Assembly: GCA_002897995.1 (NCBI GenBank)
Contig: BDTT01000022.1
Location: 1-64,000 of the forward strand
Direction: 5' to 3'
Source: a bacterium BMS3Bbin10
GTDB lineage: Bacteria > Pseudomonadota > Alphaproteobacteria > Rhizobiales > Methyloligellaceae
DNA: 64,000 nucleotides
The notes below the pieces were generated by a model. It ran no database searches. It was not told the origin of the DNA and saw only the letters and a program-made list of their open reading frames with translations. Made by a program: the position numbers and the translations under genes. Positions 33,439 to 43,433 of the stretch are shown in pieces. Numbering within the stretch: the first letter of the stretch is position 1; every line of letters starts with the position of its first letter.

Positions 33439-35322
33439 CTAGCGCCGCTTCAGGCCCAGCACATCATGGGCGTCATCAAGCATTTCAATGATATTACAGC
33501 CCTGGTGAATAAATCCGTCAACGCCGGCTTGTCTTAGTTCTTTGCGCATATCACCGGGTCGCCCGACCAGATAAACCCGCATCGCTCCCGCATCCTTGAG
33601 TGTTTTTGCGGTTTGCGCCCCCTCATCGCCATAGATGTCATCGCTGGCGCAGAGGCAGGCAATCGGGGAGACGGATTTGTCGTAAGCTCCACTGCCATCG
33701 ATGGCGACCGTCTCAATTCCCCCGGCGGCAAAGAACATTTCCGCATAGCTTGCGCGCGCGCCATAGTCGCTGGATCTGCCGAGCGTCAGAAGCGAAATCC
33801 CGGGACGATGTTCGCAGGCTTCCAGATAGGCATCCGATGCCTCGCGCAGCATCTCAAAAGGTTCAGCGGGACGGCGCAGCGGAATGGGTTCAACCGTAAT
33901 GGCCGGATCTTCCAGATCATCGGGCACCGGGTGGGGATCAACGGAAACCGGTGTCTCGTCGAGATCGGGAAAAGAGCTCACGCCGGTCAGCTCTTCTTTT
34001 CCCAAAGCAATATCGCGGGCGCGGGCCTCCGCCGTCTCGGCAAGCATGGATTGTATGAACCCCTTACTCAGGGCCTCGGCCATGCCGCCTTGCGCCTCGA
34101 TTTCCTGGAACAGCGTCCAGGCTTTTGCCGCAAGGTCCTGTGTGAAATCTTCGACATACCAGCTGCCGCCCGAGGGATCGATTACCGCCCCGAGAGACGC
34201 TTCCTCCAGAAGAATGATCTGGATGTTGCGGGCAATGCGGCGGGCCAGGGCATCCGGCTGGCCGTTCGCATATGTGAAGGGCAGCACAGTGAGCGAGTCC
34301 GCCCCGCCAAGGGCGGCCGCCGCGGATGCGATCGTTGTGCGCAGAATGTTCACATGAGGGTCGAGCTTTGCGAACATACGCAATGATGTCATCGCGTGGA
34401 GGCGTATGCCGGGCAGGGCATCGCCCGCGCCCGACACATCGGCAATACGGGCAATGAGCGCGCGCGCGGCCCGTAGCTTGGCAATGCCGGTGAAAAAATC
34501 CGCATCGCAGGCGAGTGCAAATTCCATCTGCGCCAGTCCGTCCCGGGGCGAAAGGCCCGCCTCCTCCATGGCGCGCAGATAGCTGGTCATGGTGGCGCAG
34601 AGGCAGCTCAGTTCCTGCGCCTCGCTGGCCCCGCCATCGTGATAGGGCCGGGCGTCGGCCAATATTGCCGTTACCTGCGGGTAGCGGTCATGGGTCTGGC
34701 GTGCGCACCGGGCCATTTCATCGAACGCCTGTTCGAAGGAGAGCGGGTGCCCGCCCGTGCGGGCCAGCACGCCCAGCGGATCGAACCCGAACCCGCCAAT
34801 CACTTCATCATCGCTCAATCCGCGATTGCTCCAAACTTGCTGAAGGGCGGAAGCGGCATTGGCGGCGGCGTGACCTGGCTCAAGCCACACCCCGGCCACC
34901 TCCAGCGCGACGCCCTCCAGCGCACGCTCGAGATCATCCGGTGAAGATAGTTTCAGTCCGCTCTGTCCGGGGGCGGAAACTTGCAGGGAAATCGCCGTTG
35001 CGCCGCCTTCGAGATCCTCGAGGATGGCTGCATTGGTCTGCGCCGGGTCAGATGCTGCGTAAAGCTGGCGGATATGCCATGGCGTCTCTCCGGTTTTTGC
35101 GCGAAAACCGCGTATGAAGGGGAGGGGTGCGCCAGGCATACCCGCGGGGTCTGCCTGGCGCTCACTTTCACGCGTATAGAGCGGTTTGATTTCCAGGCCG
35201 TCACGGGTGTGGGAGACCAGCGTCTTGTCGAAATCGGCGCCCTTGAGCGCCTTCTCCGCCAGCGCCCGCCAGGCCGCGTCATCGGCGCCGGGAAAGTCAC
35301 CGGCCAGGAGTAGCTTGCTCAT
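33439..35322 (-). CDS. mutA: Methylmalonyl-CoA mutase, small subunit
   Basis: 627-aa partner of MutB. It has the same two-domain layout (RAKTGETPWHIRQLYAA near residue 75, FSxAQEL-like EAQELSCLCATMTSYLRAME in the barrel, and GGSWYVEDFTQDLAAKAW). The C-terminal domain has lost the DxHxxG cobalamin ligand, as expected for the non-catalytic subunit. It is the first gene of the mutAB unit, whose promoter should lie in 35323-35467, where no strong consensus was found. Confidence 0.94.
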   Translation of the reverse strand: MSKLLLAGDFPGADDAAWRALAEKALKGADFDKTLVSHTRDGLEIKPLYTRESERQADPAGMPGAPLPFIRGFRAKTGETPWHIRQLYAASDPAQTNAAILEDLEGGATAISLQVSAPGQSGLKLSSPDDLERALEGVALEVAGVWLEPGHAAANAASALQQVWSNRGLSDDEVIGGFGFDPLGVLARTGGHPLSFEQAFDEMARCARQTHDRYPQVTAILADARPYHDGGASEAQELSCLCATMTSYLRAMEEAGLSPRDGLAQMEFALACDADFFTGIAKLRAARALIARIADVSGAGDALPGIRLHAMTSLRMFAKLDPHVNILRTTIASAAAALGGADSLTVLPFTYANGQPDALARRIARNIQIILLEEASLGAVIDPSGGSWYVEDFTQDLAAKAWTLFQEIEAQGGMAEALSKGFIQSMLAETAEARARDIALGKEELTGVSSFPDLDETPVSVDPHPVPDDLEDPAITVEPIPLRRPAEPFEMLREASDAYLEACEHRPGISLLTLGRSSDYGARASYAEMFFAAGGIETVAIDGSGAYDKSVSPIACLCASDDIYGDEGAQTAKTLKDAGAMRVYLVGRPGDMRKELRQAGVDGFIHQGCNIIEMLDDAHDVLGLKRR

Positions 35323-35467
35323 GGTTCACCGCTGCTTGCCCAACCCAATCATGGGTGCAGTTCCTTCAATAGAGCGCTTGGCCCGCCATAGTCTGCGTCA
35401 TCTCTATCATATGCTTGTCATTCGCGGGAGCAGGCCCAAAGTTGCGGACTGGATTGCGCGCGGGCAA

Positions 35468-35498
35468 TAAAAAACGGCGGCCCGGAGAGACCGCCGTC
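35468..35498 (-). terminator. Rho-independent terminator of the DUF4332 gene
   Basis: Read on the minus strand, ACGGCGG (35497-35491) pairs with CCGCCGT (35480-35474) and is followed by a run of T (plus-strand A at 35469-35474). It lies about 26 bp after the stop at 35524 and before the mutA start region, so it separates the two transcription units. Confidence 0.85.
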
Positions 35499-35523
35499 CT
35501 AAGTCTTCGCCGATGAGTAGAAC

Positions 35524-35931
35524 CTAGTAGGTCATAACCGGCTTGAGTTTTTTCGCATGCGCTACCCAGGCCTTGACCTGCTTCGGGCCGGGCAGTTGCC
35601 GCACCAGCTTCTTTTTCGCGTTTTTGGCGGCCATTGCGTCATACAGGTTCTCGGGCTTGCGGTTGCGCAATTCCTTGACCGTGTCGACGCCCGCGGCTTC
35701 CAGAAGCTCGGAATATTCCTCGCCAACGCCGCGGATGCGCATCAGGTCCGCCATATTGGTCCATTTGAGAATCTGGGTCTCTTTAAGGCCGGACTCTTTC
35801 GCAAGGTCTTTACGGCCCTTTTTGGAGGCACCACGATCCAACAAATGTTTGGTCTGCGTGATGCCAACCTTCTTCAGCATTTTCGTGAATTTGGGACCGA
35901 TCCCTTCAATGTCGATGATCGGATAACTCAT
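35524..35931 (-). CDS. DUF4332 helix-hairpin-helix protein
   Basis: 135-aa small basic protein. It contains two helix-hairpin-helix-like segments, IDIEGIGPKFTKMLKKVGI near the N-terminus and MRIRGVGEEYSELLEAAGV in the middle, as in DUF4332. Such motifs bind DNA backbones non-specifically, and the C-terminus is Lys-rich (KNAKKKLVRQLPGPK). ATG 35931 (MSYPIID) is preferred over the one three codons upstream. Single gene with its own terminator. Precise role unknown. Confidence 0.82.
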   Translation of the reverse strand: MSYPIIDIEGIGPKFTKMLKKVGITQTKHLLDRGASKKGRKDLAKESGLKETQILKWTNMADLMRIRGVGEEYSELLEAAGVDTVKELRNRKPENLYDAMAAKNAKKKLVRQLPGPKQVKAWVAHAKKLKPVMTY

Positions 35932-36133
35932 CTCCAGCACCCCTCGTTTTCATTTGCTCTCAGCCAAAGTCTCCGGACTTGTATACATTGTCGCTATTGC
36001 CGACAAGCCAATTGGGCATATGCCTTATCTGGCCTCGCATCTTGCGTGTGAATAACGTAGGACATTATTGGTCGCGCCAAGCGCGCGGATGGACCGATTA
36101 GACCCGGAACCGAGAAATGCGAGGGGGGGCGTC

Positions 36134-37678
36134 ATGAGCGACGAAGAAACAGTTTTCATTGGCAAAAGCACCAAGCGTGAATCCCTTTTATTGAAGCTTG
36201 CCAATCGCCACGGCCTGATCACCGGCGCCACCGGCACGGGCAAGACGGTCTCACTGCAGATATTGGCTGAAGGGTTTTCGAAACACGGAGTGCCGGTGTT
36301 CTGCGCCGACGTGAAGGGCGATCTGTCTGGTGTGGCGGTATCGGGAGTGTCAAAGGATTTTCTGGAGAAACGGGCCAAGACAATTGAGTTTGACGACTAT
36401 GAGTATGAAGCCTTTCCGGCTGTTTTCTGGGACCTGTTCGGCGAACAGGGCCATCCCATCCGCACGACGGTCAGCGAAATGGGTCCGCTGCTTCTCGCGC
36501 GGCTCATGAATCTCAACGACACCCAGGAGGGGGTGTTGAACATCGCTTTTCGTGTAGCTGATGAAGAAGGGCTTCTTATTCTCGATCTGAAGGATTTGCG
36601 CGCACTGATGGTCAATGTCTCCGAACGCGCGGCGGAGCTGTCGGCCGAGTATGGCAATGTCTCGAAGGCTTCCGTTGGCGCAATCCAGCGCTCATTGCTC
36701 ATGCTTGAAGAGCAGGGCGGGGAAAATTTCTTCGGCGAACCGGCGCTGGACATCAAGGACCTGATGCGGAAGAACGCGAAAGGCGAGGGCTATATCAATG
36801 TCCTGGCCGCCGACAAACTGATGCAGTCCCCCCGGCTCTACGCGACGTTTCTCCTGTGGCTTCTGTCAGAATTGTTTGAGGAACTTCCCGAGATTGGCGA
36901 TCCGGAAAAACCCATTCTGGTGTTCTTTTTCGATGAGGCGCATCTGCTTTTCAGCGAGGCGCCAAAAGCGCTGATCGAAAAGGTCGAGCAGGTTGTGCGC
37001 CTCATCCGCTCGAAAGGCGTCGGCGTTTATTTCGTAACCCAGAATCCGCTGGATGTTCCCGACACCGTATCGAGCCAGCTCGGCAACCGTATCCAGCATG
37101 CGCTGCGCGCTTTTACGCCGCGTGAGCAGCGTGCGGTGAAAGCGGCGGCGGAAACCTTCCGCCCCAACCCGGACTTCAAAACGGAAACGGTTATTATGGA
37201 ACTGGGCGTTGGCGAGGCGCTTGTCTCCACCCTTGAGAAAAAGGGCCACCCGTCCATCGTTCAGCGCACGCTGGTGCGCCCGCCATCCTCGCGGCTCGGG
37301 CCGCTCACCGAAGCGGAGCGCAAGGACGTCATCAAGGACAGCCCTGTTCACGGTGTTTACGACGACAGTGTCGACAGGATTTCCGCCTATGAGACGCTGA
37401 AGAAGCGCGCCCAGCAGAAGGTCGAATTGGAGGACCAGAAACGCGAGCAGGAGTCCAAAGCCGCGACCGAGAGCCGGGGAGGATTCAGCCTTCCGGACTG
37501 GATAGGCGGAAGTGCGGGAGGCACGGCCAGCTCCAGTAAGAGGCCGGCCCGGCGCAGGAGTTCGCGGCGGCAAAGCACGACCGAAGCCCTGACCAAGTCG
37601 GTGGCCCGCTCAATGGGAACAGCGCTGGGCCGCGCATTGGTGCGCGGAATCCTTGGGAGCCTGAAAAAGGGCTTTTGA
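36134..37678 (+). CDS. DUF853 HerA-like ATPase (YjgR family)
   Basis: 514-aa P-loop ATPase of the HerA/FtsK group. [21 protein letters not shown] gives the Walker A GATGTGKT (31-38), [13 protein letters not shown] is Walker B, and [17 protein letters not shown] carries the sensor polar residues, with an arginine-finger candidate in [20 protein letters not shown]. The C-terminus (about 440-514) is low-complexity and Arg-rich. GAGGGGGGG precedes ATG 36134. It is monocistronic. Family members are conserved but poorly studied; a DNA-processing role is an inference from HerA. Confidence 0.88.
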   Translation: MSDEETVFIGKSTKRESLLLKLANRHGLITGATGTGKTVSLQILAEGFSKHGVPVFCADVKGDLSGVAVSGVSKDFLEKRAKTIEFDDYEYEAFPAVFWDLFGEQGHPIRTTVSEMGPLLLARLMNLNDTQEGVLNIAFRVADEEGLLILDLKDLRALMVNVSERAAELSAEYGNVSKASVGAIQRSLLMLEEQGGENFFGEPALDIKDLMRKNAKGEGYINVLAADKLMQSPRLYATFLLWLLSELFEELPEIGDPEKPILVFFFDEAHLLFSEAPKALIEKVEQVVRLIRSKGVGVYFVTQNPLDVPDTVSSQLGNRIQHALRAFTPREQRAVKAAAETFRPNPDFKTETVIMELGVGEALVSTLEKKGHPSIVQRTLVRPPSSRLGPLTEAERKDVIKDSPVHGVYDDSVDRISAYETLKKRAQQKVELEDQKREQESKAATESRGGFSLPDWIGGSAGGTASSSKRPARRRSSRRQSTTEALTKSVARSMGTALGRALVRGILGSLKKGF

Positions 37679-37811
37679 GTCCGCCTGGCGCAAATGTCTC
37701 AGGCGGTAGAGCTTTAATTCCGTGTGGACATCTACTAGATGGAAATATGGGCTTGGTTTTGCGGCCCGCGGGGAAGCAACTTCCACAACATATTGAACCA
37801 GGGAGGCTGAA

Positions 37812-38309
37812 ATGGCCATTATATTGCGAGGCTTGAAAGGCGCGCCGGTTAAGCGCCTGCAGGAGAAACTCGGTGTCGACGCCGACGGCATATTCGGGGG
37901 CGGCACGGAACAGGCGCTGAAAGACTACCAGAAAGCCAATGGCCTGAAGGTCGACGGCATAGCCGGGCCCGATACCTTTGCGCAGATGGGCCTCTATGAC
38001 CTGGTCCAGCTCCGGCGCGGCTCGCGCGGCTCCACCGTCAAAAAGATGCAGGAGAAGCTCGGCATCGATGCCGACGGCAAGTTTGGCTCCGGCACGGAAA
38101 AGGCCGTTAAGGCATATCAGGAAGAGAACGGCCTCAAGGCCGATGGCATTGTCGGGCCGAATACGCTCGCCAAGCTCGATTTATTCGATGATTCCAAGGC
38201 CAAGAACGTGCTTGCTTCGGCGGCTGACGCGGCGGAAGGCATCTGGGATACGATTGAAGAAGCCGCCGATGGCGCGCTCGACCGTGTGAAGAAGATGTTC
38301 GGCTTTTAG
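37812..38309 (+). CDS. Double peptidoglycan-binding-domain protein without signal peptide
   Basis: 165-aa protein with two PG_binding_1 repeats: residues about 3-59 (LKGAPVKRLQEKLGVDADGI, then DGIAGPDTFAQM) and about 65-121 (SRGSTVKKMQEKLGIDADGK, then DGIVGPNTLAKL). The two are near-copies. The last 40 residues form an amphipathic helix ending in RVKKMFGF. No signal peptide or transmembrane segment is seen, so how it would reach the cell wall is unclear; the C-terminal helix might anchor it. It stands alone between the DUF853 gene and a palindrome. Confidence 0.85.
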   Translation: MAIILRGLKGAPVKRLQEKLGVDADGIFGGGTEQALKDYQKANGLKVDGIAGPDTFAQMGLYDLVQLRRGSRGSTVKKMQEKLGIDADGKFGSGTEKAVKAYQEENGLKADGIVGPNTLAKLDLFDDSKAKNVLASAADAAEGIWDTIEEAADGALDRVKKMFGF

Positions 38310-38349
38310 GTTCTCGCACGAACGTTCCGGTTACACGATAGTTTCGATT

Positions 38350-38394
38350 TGGTAACAGCGCATGGCCGGCACAACCGGCTGTGCGCTGTTACCA
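38350..38394. repeat. Long inverted repeat before the cytochrome c gene
   Basis: TGGTAACAGCGCA (38350-38362) pairs perfectly with TGCGCTGTTACCA (38382-38394), and an inner GCCGG (38365-38369) pairs with CCGGC (38375-38379). It lies 41 bp after the preceding stop and 66 bp before the cytochrome c start. There is no T-run. It could be a terminator-like hairpin or a regulator site. Confidence 0.75.
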
Positions 38395-38459
38395 TATTGA
38401 TCTGGCCTTCCGCTCGTGCCATTGCATCATTCTTGTGATGGTTGCAGGTGAATCGGCGT

Positions 38460-38813
38460 ATGAGATCAATTAAGCGAGCCACTGTGGCTCTCGCCATATT
38501 TTTCCTTGTGCTGGGCGTTCTGGCGGGACGGGGCGAGGCCGATGAGGACAGTCTCGCCAGCAAGGGGCGGGTGCTGGCCGAGAAATACTGCGCCCGTTGT
38601 CATGGCGTGGGAAGGGACGACAAGAGCGCACACCGCGCCGCGCCGCCCTTCCGCACATTCGCCTTGAACTGGCCGCTGGAAAGTCTGGAAGAGGCTCTCG
38701 CCGAGGGCATCGTTACCGGCCATCCGGACATGCCGGTTTATCAGTTCGAACCGGAGCAGATCGCCGCTCTCATCGAGCATTTGTACGACATATCGGACAC
38801 AGCGAACCGCTAG
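38460..38813 (+). CDS. Small periplasmic c-type cytochrome
   Basis: 117-aa class I cytochrome c. A signal peptide (MRSIKRATVALAIFFLVLGVLAG) is followed by the haem site CARCH (44-48), and the sixth ligand is Met91 in GHPDMPVY. Length and layout fit monohaem electron carriers. ATG 38460 is preferred to a TTG six codons upstream. It converges on the superoxide dismutase gene with a CCGGTT/AACCGG hairpin (38829-38845) between them. The redox partners are not in the window. Confidence 0.88.
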   Translation: MRSIKRATVALAIFFLVLGVLAGRGEADEDSLASKGRVLAEKYCARCHGVGRDDKSAHRAAPPFRTFALNWPLESLEEALAEGIVTGHPDMPVYQFEPEQIAALIEHLYDISDTANR

Positions 38814-38855
38814 AGCGCGGTCCGTGTCCCGGTTCGGAAAACCGGCCCGGTGTCC

Positions 38856-39461
38856 TCAGCTTGCCGCTTCGAACAGCTCCGCCACATAGTCCCAGTTGAT
38901 CAGGCTGTCGACCCACGCTTCGAGATATTTCGGGCGGGCATTGCGGTAGTCGATGTAATAGGAGTGTTCCCAAACATCGCATCCCAGCAGAGGCACCGCG
39001 CCATGCACCAGCGGGTTCTCGCCGTTCGGCGTCTTCATGATCTCGAGCTTGCCGTCCTTGAGCGCCAGCCAGCACCAGCCGGAGCCGAACTGGGTCAGTC
39101 CGGCCTGGATAAACGCCTCCCTGAACGCGTCGTATCCACCCAGATCCTCGGCAATCTTGGCCTCCAGCGAGCCCGGCATACCGGTCTTGCCGCCGCCGCC
39201 TCCAGGCTTCATCCACTTCCAGAAATGGATGTGGTTGTAATGCTGGGCGGCATTGTTGAACAGGCCGGCATTGGAGCCGTGCGAGGCTTTCACGATCTCT
39301 TCCAGGGACCTGCCTTCAAGGCCCGAGCCTTCAAGCAGCTTGTTTCCGTTGTCGACATAAGCCTGGTGATGCTTGTCATGATGATATTCGAGCGTTTCGG
39401 CCGACATGACCGGCGCGAGCGCACCATGGGCGTAAGGGAGGTCAGGAAGTTCGAATGACAC
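38856..39461 (-). CDS. sodB: Iron-type superoxide dismutase
   Basis: 201-aa Fe/Mn-family dismutase in the cytoplasm. Metal ligands are His27 (EYHHDKHH), His77 (AAQHYNH), Asp162 and His166 (DVWEHSYY). The Gln in NNAAQ (residue 73) on the N-terminal side, and the absence of the C-terminal Gln motif of Mn enzymes, indicate the iron type. The ending YLEAWVDSLINWDYVAEL is standard. Compared with E. coli SodB there is a short Gly insertion (PGGGGGKTG). Single gene. Confidence 0.95.
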   Translation of the reverse strand: MSFELPDLPYAHGALAPVMSAETLEYHHDKHHQAYVDNGNKLLEGSGLEGRSLEEIVKASHGSNAGLFNNAAQHYNHIHFWKWMKPGGGGGKTGMPGSLEAKIAEDLGGYDAFREAFIQAGLTQFGSGWCWLALKDGKLEIMKTPNGENPLVHGAVPLLGCDVWEHSYYIDYRNARPKYLEAWVDSLINWDYVAELFEAAS

Positions 39462-39569
39462 AGGAAGGCCCCTCTCGATTTGTGATGTTGGAATGTCTGT
39501 TCATTAAACTACCGGCTCTGCGGATGCCAGGCAAGAAACCTGCCTGATGCGGACGCCCTGAACGGGCAA

Positions 39570-40781
39570 TCAGCAAAAGGCCTGAATGCCGGTCTGCGCC
39601 CGCCCGAGAATGAGGGCATGAATGTCATGGGTGCCCTCATAGGTGTTGACCGTCTCGAGATTCAACAAATGCCGGATCACGTGGAACTCGTCCACGATGC
39701 CGTTTCCGCCATGCATGTCGCGGGCGGTGCGGGCAATATCCAGCGCCTTGCCGCAATTATTGCGTTTCATAAGTGAAATTGCTTCCGGCGTTTCCCGGCC
39801 TGCGTCGAAAAGGCGGCCCAACTGAAGCGCGCTTTGCAGGCCGAGGGTGATTTCCGTCTGCATGTCGGCGAGCTTTTTCTGGATCAGCTGATTGGCGGCC
39901 AGGGGCCGCCCGAACTGTTTGCGGTCCAGAACATATTGGCGCGCCGCGTGCCAGCAGAATTCAGCCGCCCCCATGACGCCCCACGAAATGCCAAAGCGCG
40001 CGCGGTTAAGACAGCGGAACGGACCGCCAAGTCCTTGCGCGCCGGGCAGCAGGTTTTCTTCCGGCACAAAGCAGTCTTCCAAGACGACCTCGCCCGTTTC
40101 CGATGCGCGGAGCGAAAACTTGCCCTCGATCTTGGGAGTGGAAAAACCCTTCATGCCGCGCTCGACAAGGAAGCCGCGTATCACGCCGTCTTCGGTTTTG
40201 GCCCATATCACACAGACATCGGCGCTGGGAGAGTTGGAAATCCACGTCTTGGCCCCTCTGAGGATGTAGCCGCCATCGGTCTTGACGGCGCGCGTGCGCA
40301 TGCCGCCGGGGTCAGAGCCCGCATCGGGTTCAGTGAGGCCGAAACATCCGATCATCTCGCCCGACGCCAGCTTGGGCAAAAACTTTTCTTTCTGCTCTTG
40401 CGTGCCATAGGCGAAGATGGGGTAGATCACCAGAGAGTTCTGGACGCTCATGGCCGACCGGTAGCCTGAATCGACGCGCTCGACCTCGCGGGCAATCAGG
40501 CCATAGGACACATAGCTCATTTCAGATCCGCCATAGCGTTCAGGCAGTGTGACAGCCAGGAAACCCATCTCCCCCAATTCGCTCATGATTTCACGCTCAA
40601 ATTTCTCACTGCGGAAGCCTTCAAGAATCCGCGGCATGAGTTTTTCCTGAGCAAATCGGTGCGCATTGTCGCGCACCATGCGCTCCTCCTCACTCAGCTG
40701 ATTGTCGAGATCGAGAGGGTCTGACCAGTTGAATACGGTCTTTGACGCTGGAGCATTCTGGGCATGGGCGGACTCGGTCAT
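39570..40781 (-). CDS. gcdH: Glutaryl-CoA dehydrogenase
   Basis: 403-aa acyl-CoA dehydrogenase that oxidises and decarboxylates glutaryl-CoA to crotonyl-CoA in lysine, tryptophan and benzoate catabolism. FAD and substrate motifs are [16 protein letters not shown] and [14 protein letters not shown]. The catalytic Glu382 lies in [17 protein letters not shown], the form typical of GcdH. ATG 40781 (MTESAH) is used; an upstream ATG at 40853 would add 24 unsupported residues. It is likely monocistronic, 102 bp after the oligopeptidase stop on the same strand. Confidence 0.93.
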   Translation of the reverse strand: MTESAHAQNAPASKTVFNWSDPLDLDNQLSEEERMVRDNAHRFAQEKLMPRILEGFRSEKFEREIMSELGEMGFLAVTLPERYGGSEMSYVSYGLIAREVERVDSGYRSAMSVQNSLVIYPIFAYGTQEQKEKFLPKLASGEMIGCFGLTEPDAGSDPGGMRTRAVKTDGGYILRGAKTWISNSPSADVCVIWAKTEDGVIRGFLVERGMKGFSTPKIEGKFSLRASETGEVVLEDCFVPEENLLPGAQGLGGPFRCLNRARFGISWGVMGAAEFCWHAARQYVLDRKQFGRPLAANQLIQKKLADMQTEITLGLQSALQLGRLFDAGRETPEAISLMKRNNCGKALDIARTARDMHGGNGIVDEFHVIRHLLNLETVNTYEGTHDIHALILGRAQTGIQAFC

Positions 40782-40883
40782 CGGCGGTGTAACTCCACAC
40801 ATTGAAATGTAACTCGGATGGCATTCCCTATAGCGCGTTTGGGCAGGGATCAAAAACGGCCGGTGCGGTGCGGGCTATAAATC

Positions 40884-42989
40884 TCAACCCGGGCTCTCCA
40901 GCCCGCCGGTGACTTTCAGTGCGAACGCATAGGCCAGCGCCACCTCCTTGAGCCGGTCGAAGCGGCCCGATGCGCCGCCATGGCCTGCATCCATATTGGT
41001 CTTCAGCAGGATCAGATTGTCGCCCCTCTTCAGCGCGCGCAGTTTCGCGACCCATTTCGCCGGTTCCCAATAGGTGACGCGCGGGTCTGTCAGACCGGCG
41101 ATAGCCAGAATATTGGGATAGGCCTGGGCTGAGACATTGTCATAGGGAGAGTAGGCCGCGATCGTATCATAGGCGTTGCGGTCTTCGGCAGGATTCCCCC
41201 ATTCGGGCCACTCCGGCGGCGTCAGGGGCAGGGTTTCGTCGAGCATGGTGTTCAGCACATCGACAAAGGGTACTTCGGCGATAATGCCCGCAAACAAATC
41301 GGGCGCCATATTGGCGGCGGCCCCCATCAGCATACCGCCCGCGCTGCCTCCATGGGCGACGATGCGGCCGCGCGAGGTGAAGCCTTCGCTGACAAGATAT
41401 TCACCGGCGGAAATGAAATCCTTGAACGTGTTGGTCTTGGCCGCTCCCCTGCCTTGTTTGTACCAGCGGTAGCCCTTGTCTTTTCCGCCCCGGACATGGG
41501 TGATCGCGTAGACGAAACCCCGGTCCACGAGGCTGAGGCAGTTGGTGTTGAAACTTGCGGGGATGGATATGCCATAGGCGCCATAACCGTAGAGCAGAAG
41601 CGGGGCGGACCCGTCCTGCAGTGTGCCCTTGCGGTAGAGCAGGGTAACCGGAACGCTTTCGCCGTCATGGGCCGGCGCCATGACCCGGCGCGTCACATAG
41701 TCCGACGCGTCATGCCCGCTTGGCACTTCCTGTGTTTTGCGCAGCACCCGGTCCCGGCTCTGCATGTCATAGTCGAACACTTGGGCCGGCGTCGTCATGG
41801 AGGAGTAGGTGAAGCGCAAGGTCGTCGTGTCATATTCATAGCCGGACGAAAGGCCCAGCGAATAGGCGTCCTCGTCAAAAGAGATGGCGTGTTCCGATCC
41901 GTCATCAAACCGGCGGATGACGATGCGCGGCAGGCCGTCTTCGCGCTCAAGACGCACCAGATGGTCTTTGTAGGCGGTCACGTCGAGGATCAGGCGGCCC
42001 GGGCGGTGCGGTTCTATTTCGCGCCAGTTGTCCGGGCCCGGCGTGGCGAGCGGTGTTTCGACAATTTTGAAGTCTTCCGCCCCGTCACGGTTCGTGAGGA
42101 TGATCAGATTGTCGCCATGATGTTCGACCGCATATTCGTGGCCCACTTCGCGCGGGGCGACAATGCGGGGCTCGGCCTCCGGTGTGCCGGCGTCGAGAAT
42201 TCGGACTTCGGATGTCTGGTGATCATGTGCGTCGATAACGATAAAGGCCCGGCTTTGCGTTAGCCCTACGCCAACGAAGAAACCGGGATCGGCTTCCTCA
42301 TAGACGAGGATATCGTCGCCGAGCGGCGTGCCCAATGTGTGGCGGAAAATCTGCCGGGGCCGGTGGTTTTCATCCAGCTTCGAATAAAGAAGGTTTTTGC
42401 CGTCCCCGGCCCAGACCGCACCGCCGCTGGTATCGGGAATGGGGGCGCCTATCTCATTGCCGGTTTCTATCTCCAGAACCCGGACGGTGTAATATTCAGA
42501 TCCGTTGGTATCGCTGGCATAGGCGACGAGGCCGTGGTCGGGGCTATGCGCCACGCCGCCGATCCTGAAATAGGAATGGGGCTCAGCCAATTTGTTGCCA
42601 TCGATCAGAATCTGGTCTCCATCGCCATCGCGCGGGCGACGGCAAAAGAGAGGATGCTGGCCGCCCGTGACATAACGGGTGTAATAGGCGAATGGGCCAT
42701 CGGGGGCGGGGACACTTGAATCGTCTTCCTTGATCCGCCCCTTCATTTCCTCAAACAGCAGCTCCTGCAATTTCTCCGTATCGGCCAGGATCGCTGCCGT
42801 GTAGGCATTCTCCGCCTCCAGAGCGGCGCGGATATCGGCATCCAGTACGGCCGGGTCGCGCATGACCTCTTGCCAGTTTTCCGCGCGCAGCCAGGCATAG
42901 TCGTCCACCCGCTCGATGCCGTGGCGCGTGTCGCGGACCGGGCGCCTTTCAACCGCCGGCGGCAGGAGTGGAGAATTTTGCTTGTTCAT
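40884..42989 (-). CDS. ptrB: Oligopeptidase B (S9A)
   Basis: 701-aa cytosolic serine peptidase that cuts short peptides after basic residues. An N-terminal seven-bladed propeller (about 75-420) is followed by an alpha/beta-hydrolase domain with Ser549 (GGSAGG), Asp635 (GLTDPRV) and His670 (DAGHGG). The GRGAAKTNTFKDFISAGEYL segment is typical of the family. It starts 6 bp after the msrB stop, so the two genes form an operon that may deal with damaged proteins and their fragments. Confidence 0.94.
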   Translation of the reverse strand: MNKQNSPLLPPAVERRPVRDTRHGIERVDDYAWLRAENWQEVMRDPAVLDADIRAALEAENAYTAAILADTEKLQELLFEEMKGRIKEDDSSVPAPDGPFAYYTRYVTGGQHPLFCRRPRDGDGDQILIDGNKLAEPHSYFRIGGVAHSPDHGLVAYASDTNGSEYYTVRVLEIETGNEIGAPIPDTSGGAVWAGDGKNLLYSKLDENHRPRQIFRHTLGTPLGDDILVYEEADPGFFVGVGLTQSRAFIVIDAHDHQTSEVRILDAGTPEAEPRIVAPREVGHEYAVEHHGDNLIILTNRDGAEDFKIVETPLATPGPDNWREIEPHRPGRLILDVTAYKDHLVRLEREDGLPRIVIRRFDDGSEHAISFDEDAYSLGLSSGYEYDTTTLRFTYSSMTTPAQVFDYDMQSRDRVLRKTQEVPSGHDASDYVTRRVMAPAHDGESVPVTLLYRKGTLQDGSAPLLLYGYGAYGISIPASFNTNCLSLVDRGFVYAITHVRGGKDKGYRWYKQGRGAAKTNTFKDFISAGEYLVSEGFTSRGRIVAHGGSAGGMLMGAAANMAPDLFAGIIAEVPFVDVLNTMLDETLPLTPPEWPEWGNPAEDRNAYDTIAAYSPYDNVSAQAYPNILAIAGLTDPRVTYWEPAKWVAKLRALKRGDNLILLKTNMDAGHGGASGRFDRLKEVALAYAFALKVTGGLESPG

Positions 42990-42995
42990 CCTTGT

Positions 42996-43433
42996 TCAGC
43001 AATCCTCTGAACGGTTCTGGTCGTTTTCGCAATCCATAACCAGAGCTACACCATTGATGCAGTAGCGCAAGCCGGTTGGCTCGGGACCGTCAGGGAAGAC
43101 GTGGCCCAGATGGGATTCACAAGCCGCGCAGCGCACTTCCGTTCGCCGGCTGAACAGCTTGTTGTCTTCGTGTTCGCTCAGGGCGTCTTCCGAAACAGGA
43201 GAGTGGTAGCTCGGCCATCCGGTGCCGGAATCAAATTTTGCATCGGAACGAAACAGCGGTTCGCCGCAGCCCACGCAGCGATACGTGCCCTGCTTTTCGC
43301 TGGAATGGTAGGGATGCGAGAATGCCGGTTCGGTCCCATGCAAGCGCGTCACGGTATATTGCTGCGGCGTGAGCTGCTGTCTCCACGCCTCGTCCGACTT
43401 TTTGATTTTCGGCTGCTTGTTGCCGGCACTCAT
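42996..43433 (-). CDS. msrB: Peptide-methionine (R)-S-oxide reductase MsrB
   Basis: 145-aa reductase that repairs methionine-R-sulfoxide. Zinc cysteines are Cys53/Cys56 (CVGC) and Cys102/Cys105 (CAAC). The catalytic Cys125 is in GLRYCINGVAL, and GTGWPSYH is the substrate motif. GGAG lies eight bases before the ATG. It lies directly upstream of ptrB. No signal peptide, so cytoplasmic. Confidence 0.95.
   Translation of the reverse strand: MSAGNKQPKIKKSDEAWRQQLTPQQYTVTRLHGTEPAFSHPYHSSEKQGTYRCVGCGEPLFRSDAKFDSGTGWPSYHSPVSEDALSEHEDNKLFSRRTEVRCAACESHLGHVFPDGPEPTGLRYCINGVALVMDCENDQNRSEDC

Noticed and set aside
35323-35467. Search for a cobalamin riboswitch before mutA
   Set aside because: Only 145 bp with no B12-box-like sequence or suitable structure was seen.
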